Assembly: GCA_012514535.1 (NCBI GenBank)
Contig: JAAZAA010000403.1
Coordinates: forward strand, 1 to 40,030
Origin: Myxococcales bacterium
GTDB lineage: Bacteria; Myxococcota_A; Polyangia; Polyangiales; Polyangiaceae
DNA: 40,030 nt
Direction of reading: 5' to 3'
A program made the position numbers and the translations under genes. Shown one piece after another: positions 39,912-40,030 of this stretch. How positions within the stretch are numbered: position 1 is the first letter of the stretch; the number at the start of each line of letters is the position of its first letter. The notes under the pieces were generated by a model, which saw only the letters and a program-made list of their open reading frames with translations, searched no databases and was not told the DNA's origin.

Positions 39912-40030
39912 CCTCGACCCTTGGGCGGTGAAAAAGTTCGAGGAAAGCGGAGCGGGGGCTCCGTCGGCGCCCTGCCGCGGTCCTGTCCCGTGACGGTCGG
40001 AGCGTGCGGCGGGGCAGGGGCGATGGGCGA

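Overview
The window is very GC-rich (about 70% by eye), with strong G/C preference at third codon positions and dense, mostly short intergenic gaps. The gene content points to a myxobacterium-like member of the Myxococcota, probably Polyangiales or a Sandaracinaceae-type lineage. The grounds are several lipoproteins with long Gly/Thr/Ser-rich 'TGG/SGG' linkers after the lipidated Cys, a DUF4388 (PATAN-type) protein, DUF2760 beside Hsp70 paralogues, a thrombospondin-type-3 outer-membrane protein, and a paired lipoprotein/ferritin-like family. The taxonomic call is an inference from style, not from a marker gene. No rRNA, tRNA, CRISPR array, prophage or intact insertion sequence was seen.

Layout. 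1-4257 (minus): DUF2760 protein followed by two Hsp70-family proteins, the second cut by the window edge. 4428-8626: Nif3-like protein; serine acetyltransferase preceded by a beta-propeller/HEAT lipoprotein; a Nudix hydrolase. 8623-12332 is an NAD block: NAD kinase, a candidate operator, nicotinamide phosphoribosyltransferase, a gutted gene that looks like a CinA-like/NMN-adenylyltransferase fusion, and an NrtR-type Nudix regulator. 12925-16196: pyruvate dehydrogenase E1alpha-E1beta-E2 operon. 16305-19562 (minus): OsmC-like protein and two lipoproteins. 19620-22510: asparaginyl-tRNA synthetase and a DUF4388 protein. 22599-25336: RibD-C/DHFR-like reductase under three BlaI/CopY-like palindromes, a Cys-rich lipoprotein, a membrane protein and a DUF3365 haem lipoprotein. 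25370-29173: outer-membrane protein, TetR regulator, a 33-codon remnant of a second Cys-rich lipoprotein, and a ferritin-like protein whose 3' end is tandemly duplicated. 29459-31903 (minus): DUF481 protein, TSP3-repeat protein and MscL, apparently one operon. 32125-34448: a compact LacI-regulator/GH10-xylanase operon with promoter, operator and terminator all visible. 34647-40030: small Cys protein, membrane protein, GFA-family protein, a frameshifted lipoprotein gene and a lipoprotein alpha/beta hydrolase, separated by short tandem repeats.

How the genes fit together. The NAD block would turn nicotinamide into NMN (NAMPT), and NADP would be made by the NAD kinase. The local NMN adenylyltransferase is broken, so NadD elsewhere presumably finishes NAD. 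The LacI/xylanase pair is a self-contained sugar-responsive secreted hydrolase unit. The DUF481/TSP3/MscL operon joins envelope proteins to an osmotic safety valve. Gene decay by internal deletion is seen twice (11298-11641 and 28351-28452) and a homopolymer frameshift once (37760-37764). No wholly new multi-gene system is proved here. The best candidates for follow-up are the decayed NAD-salvage fusion with its operator, the deleted lipoprotein/ferritin pair, and the triple BlaI-like operator.
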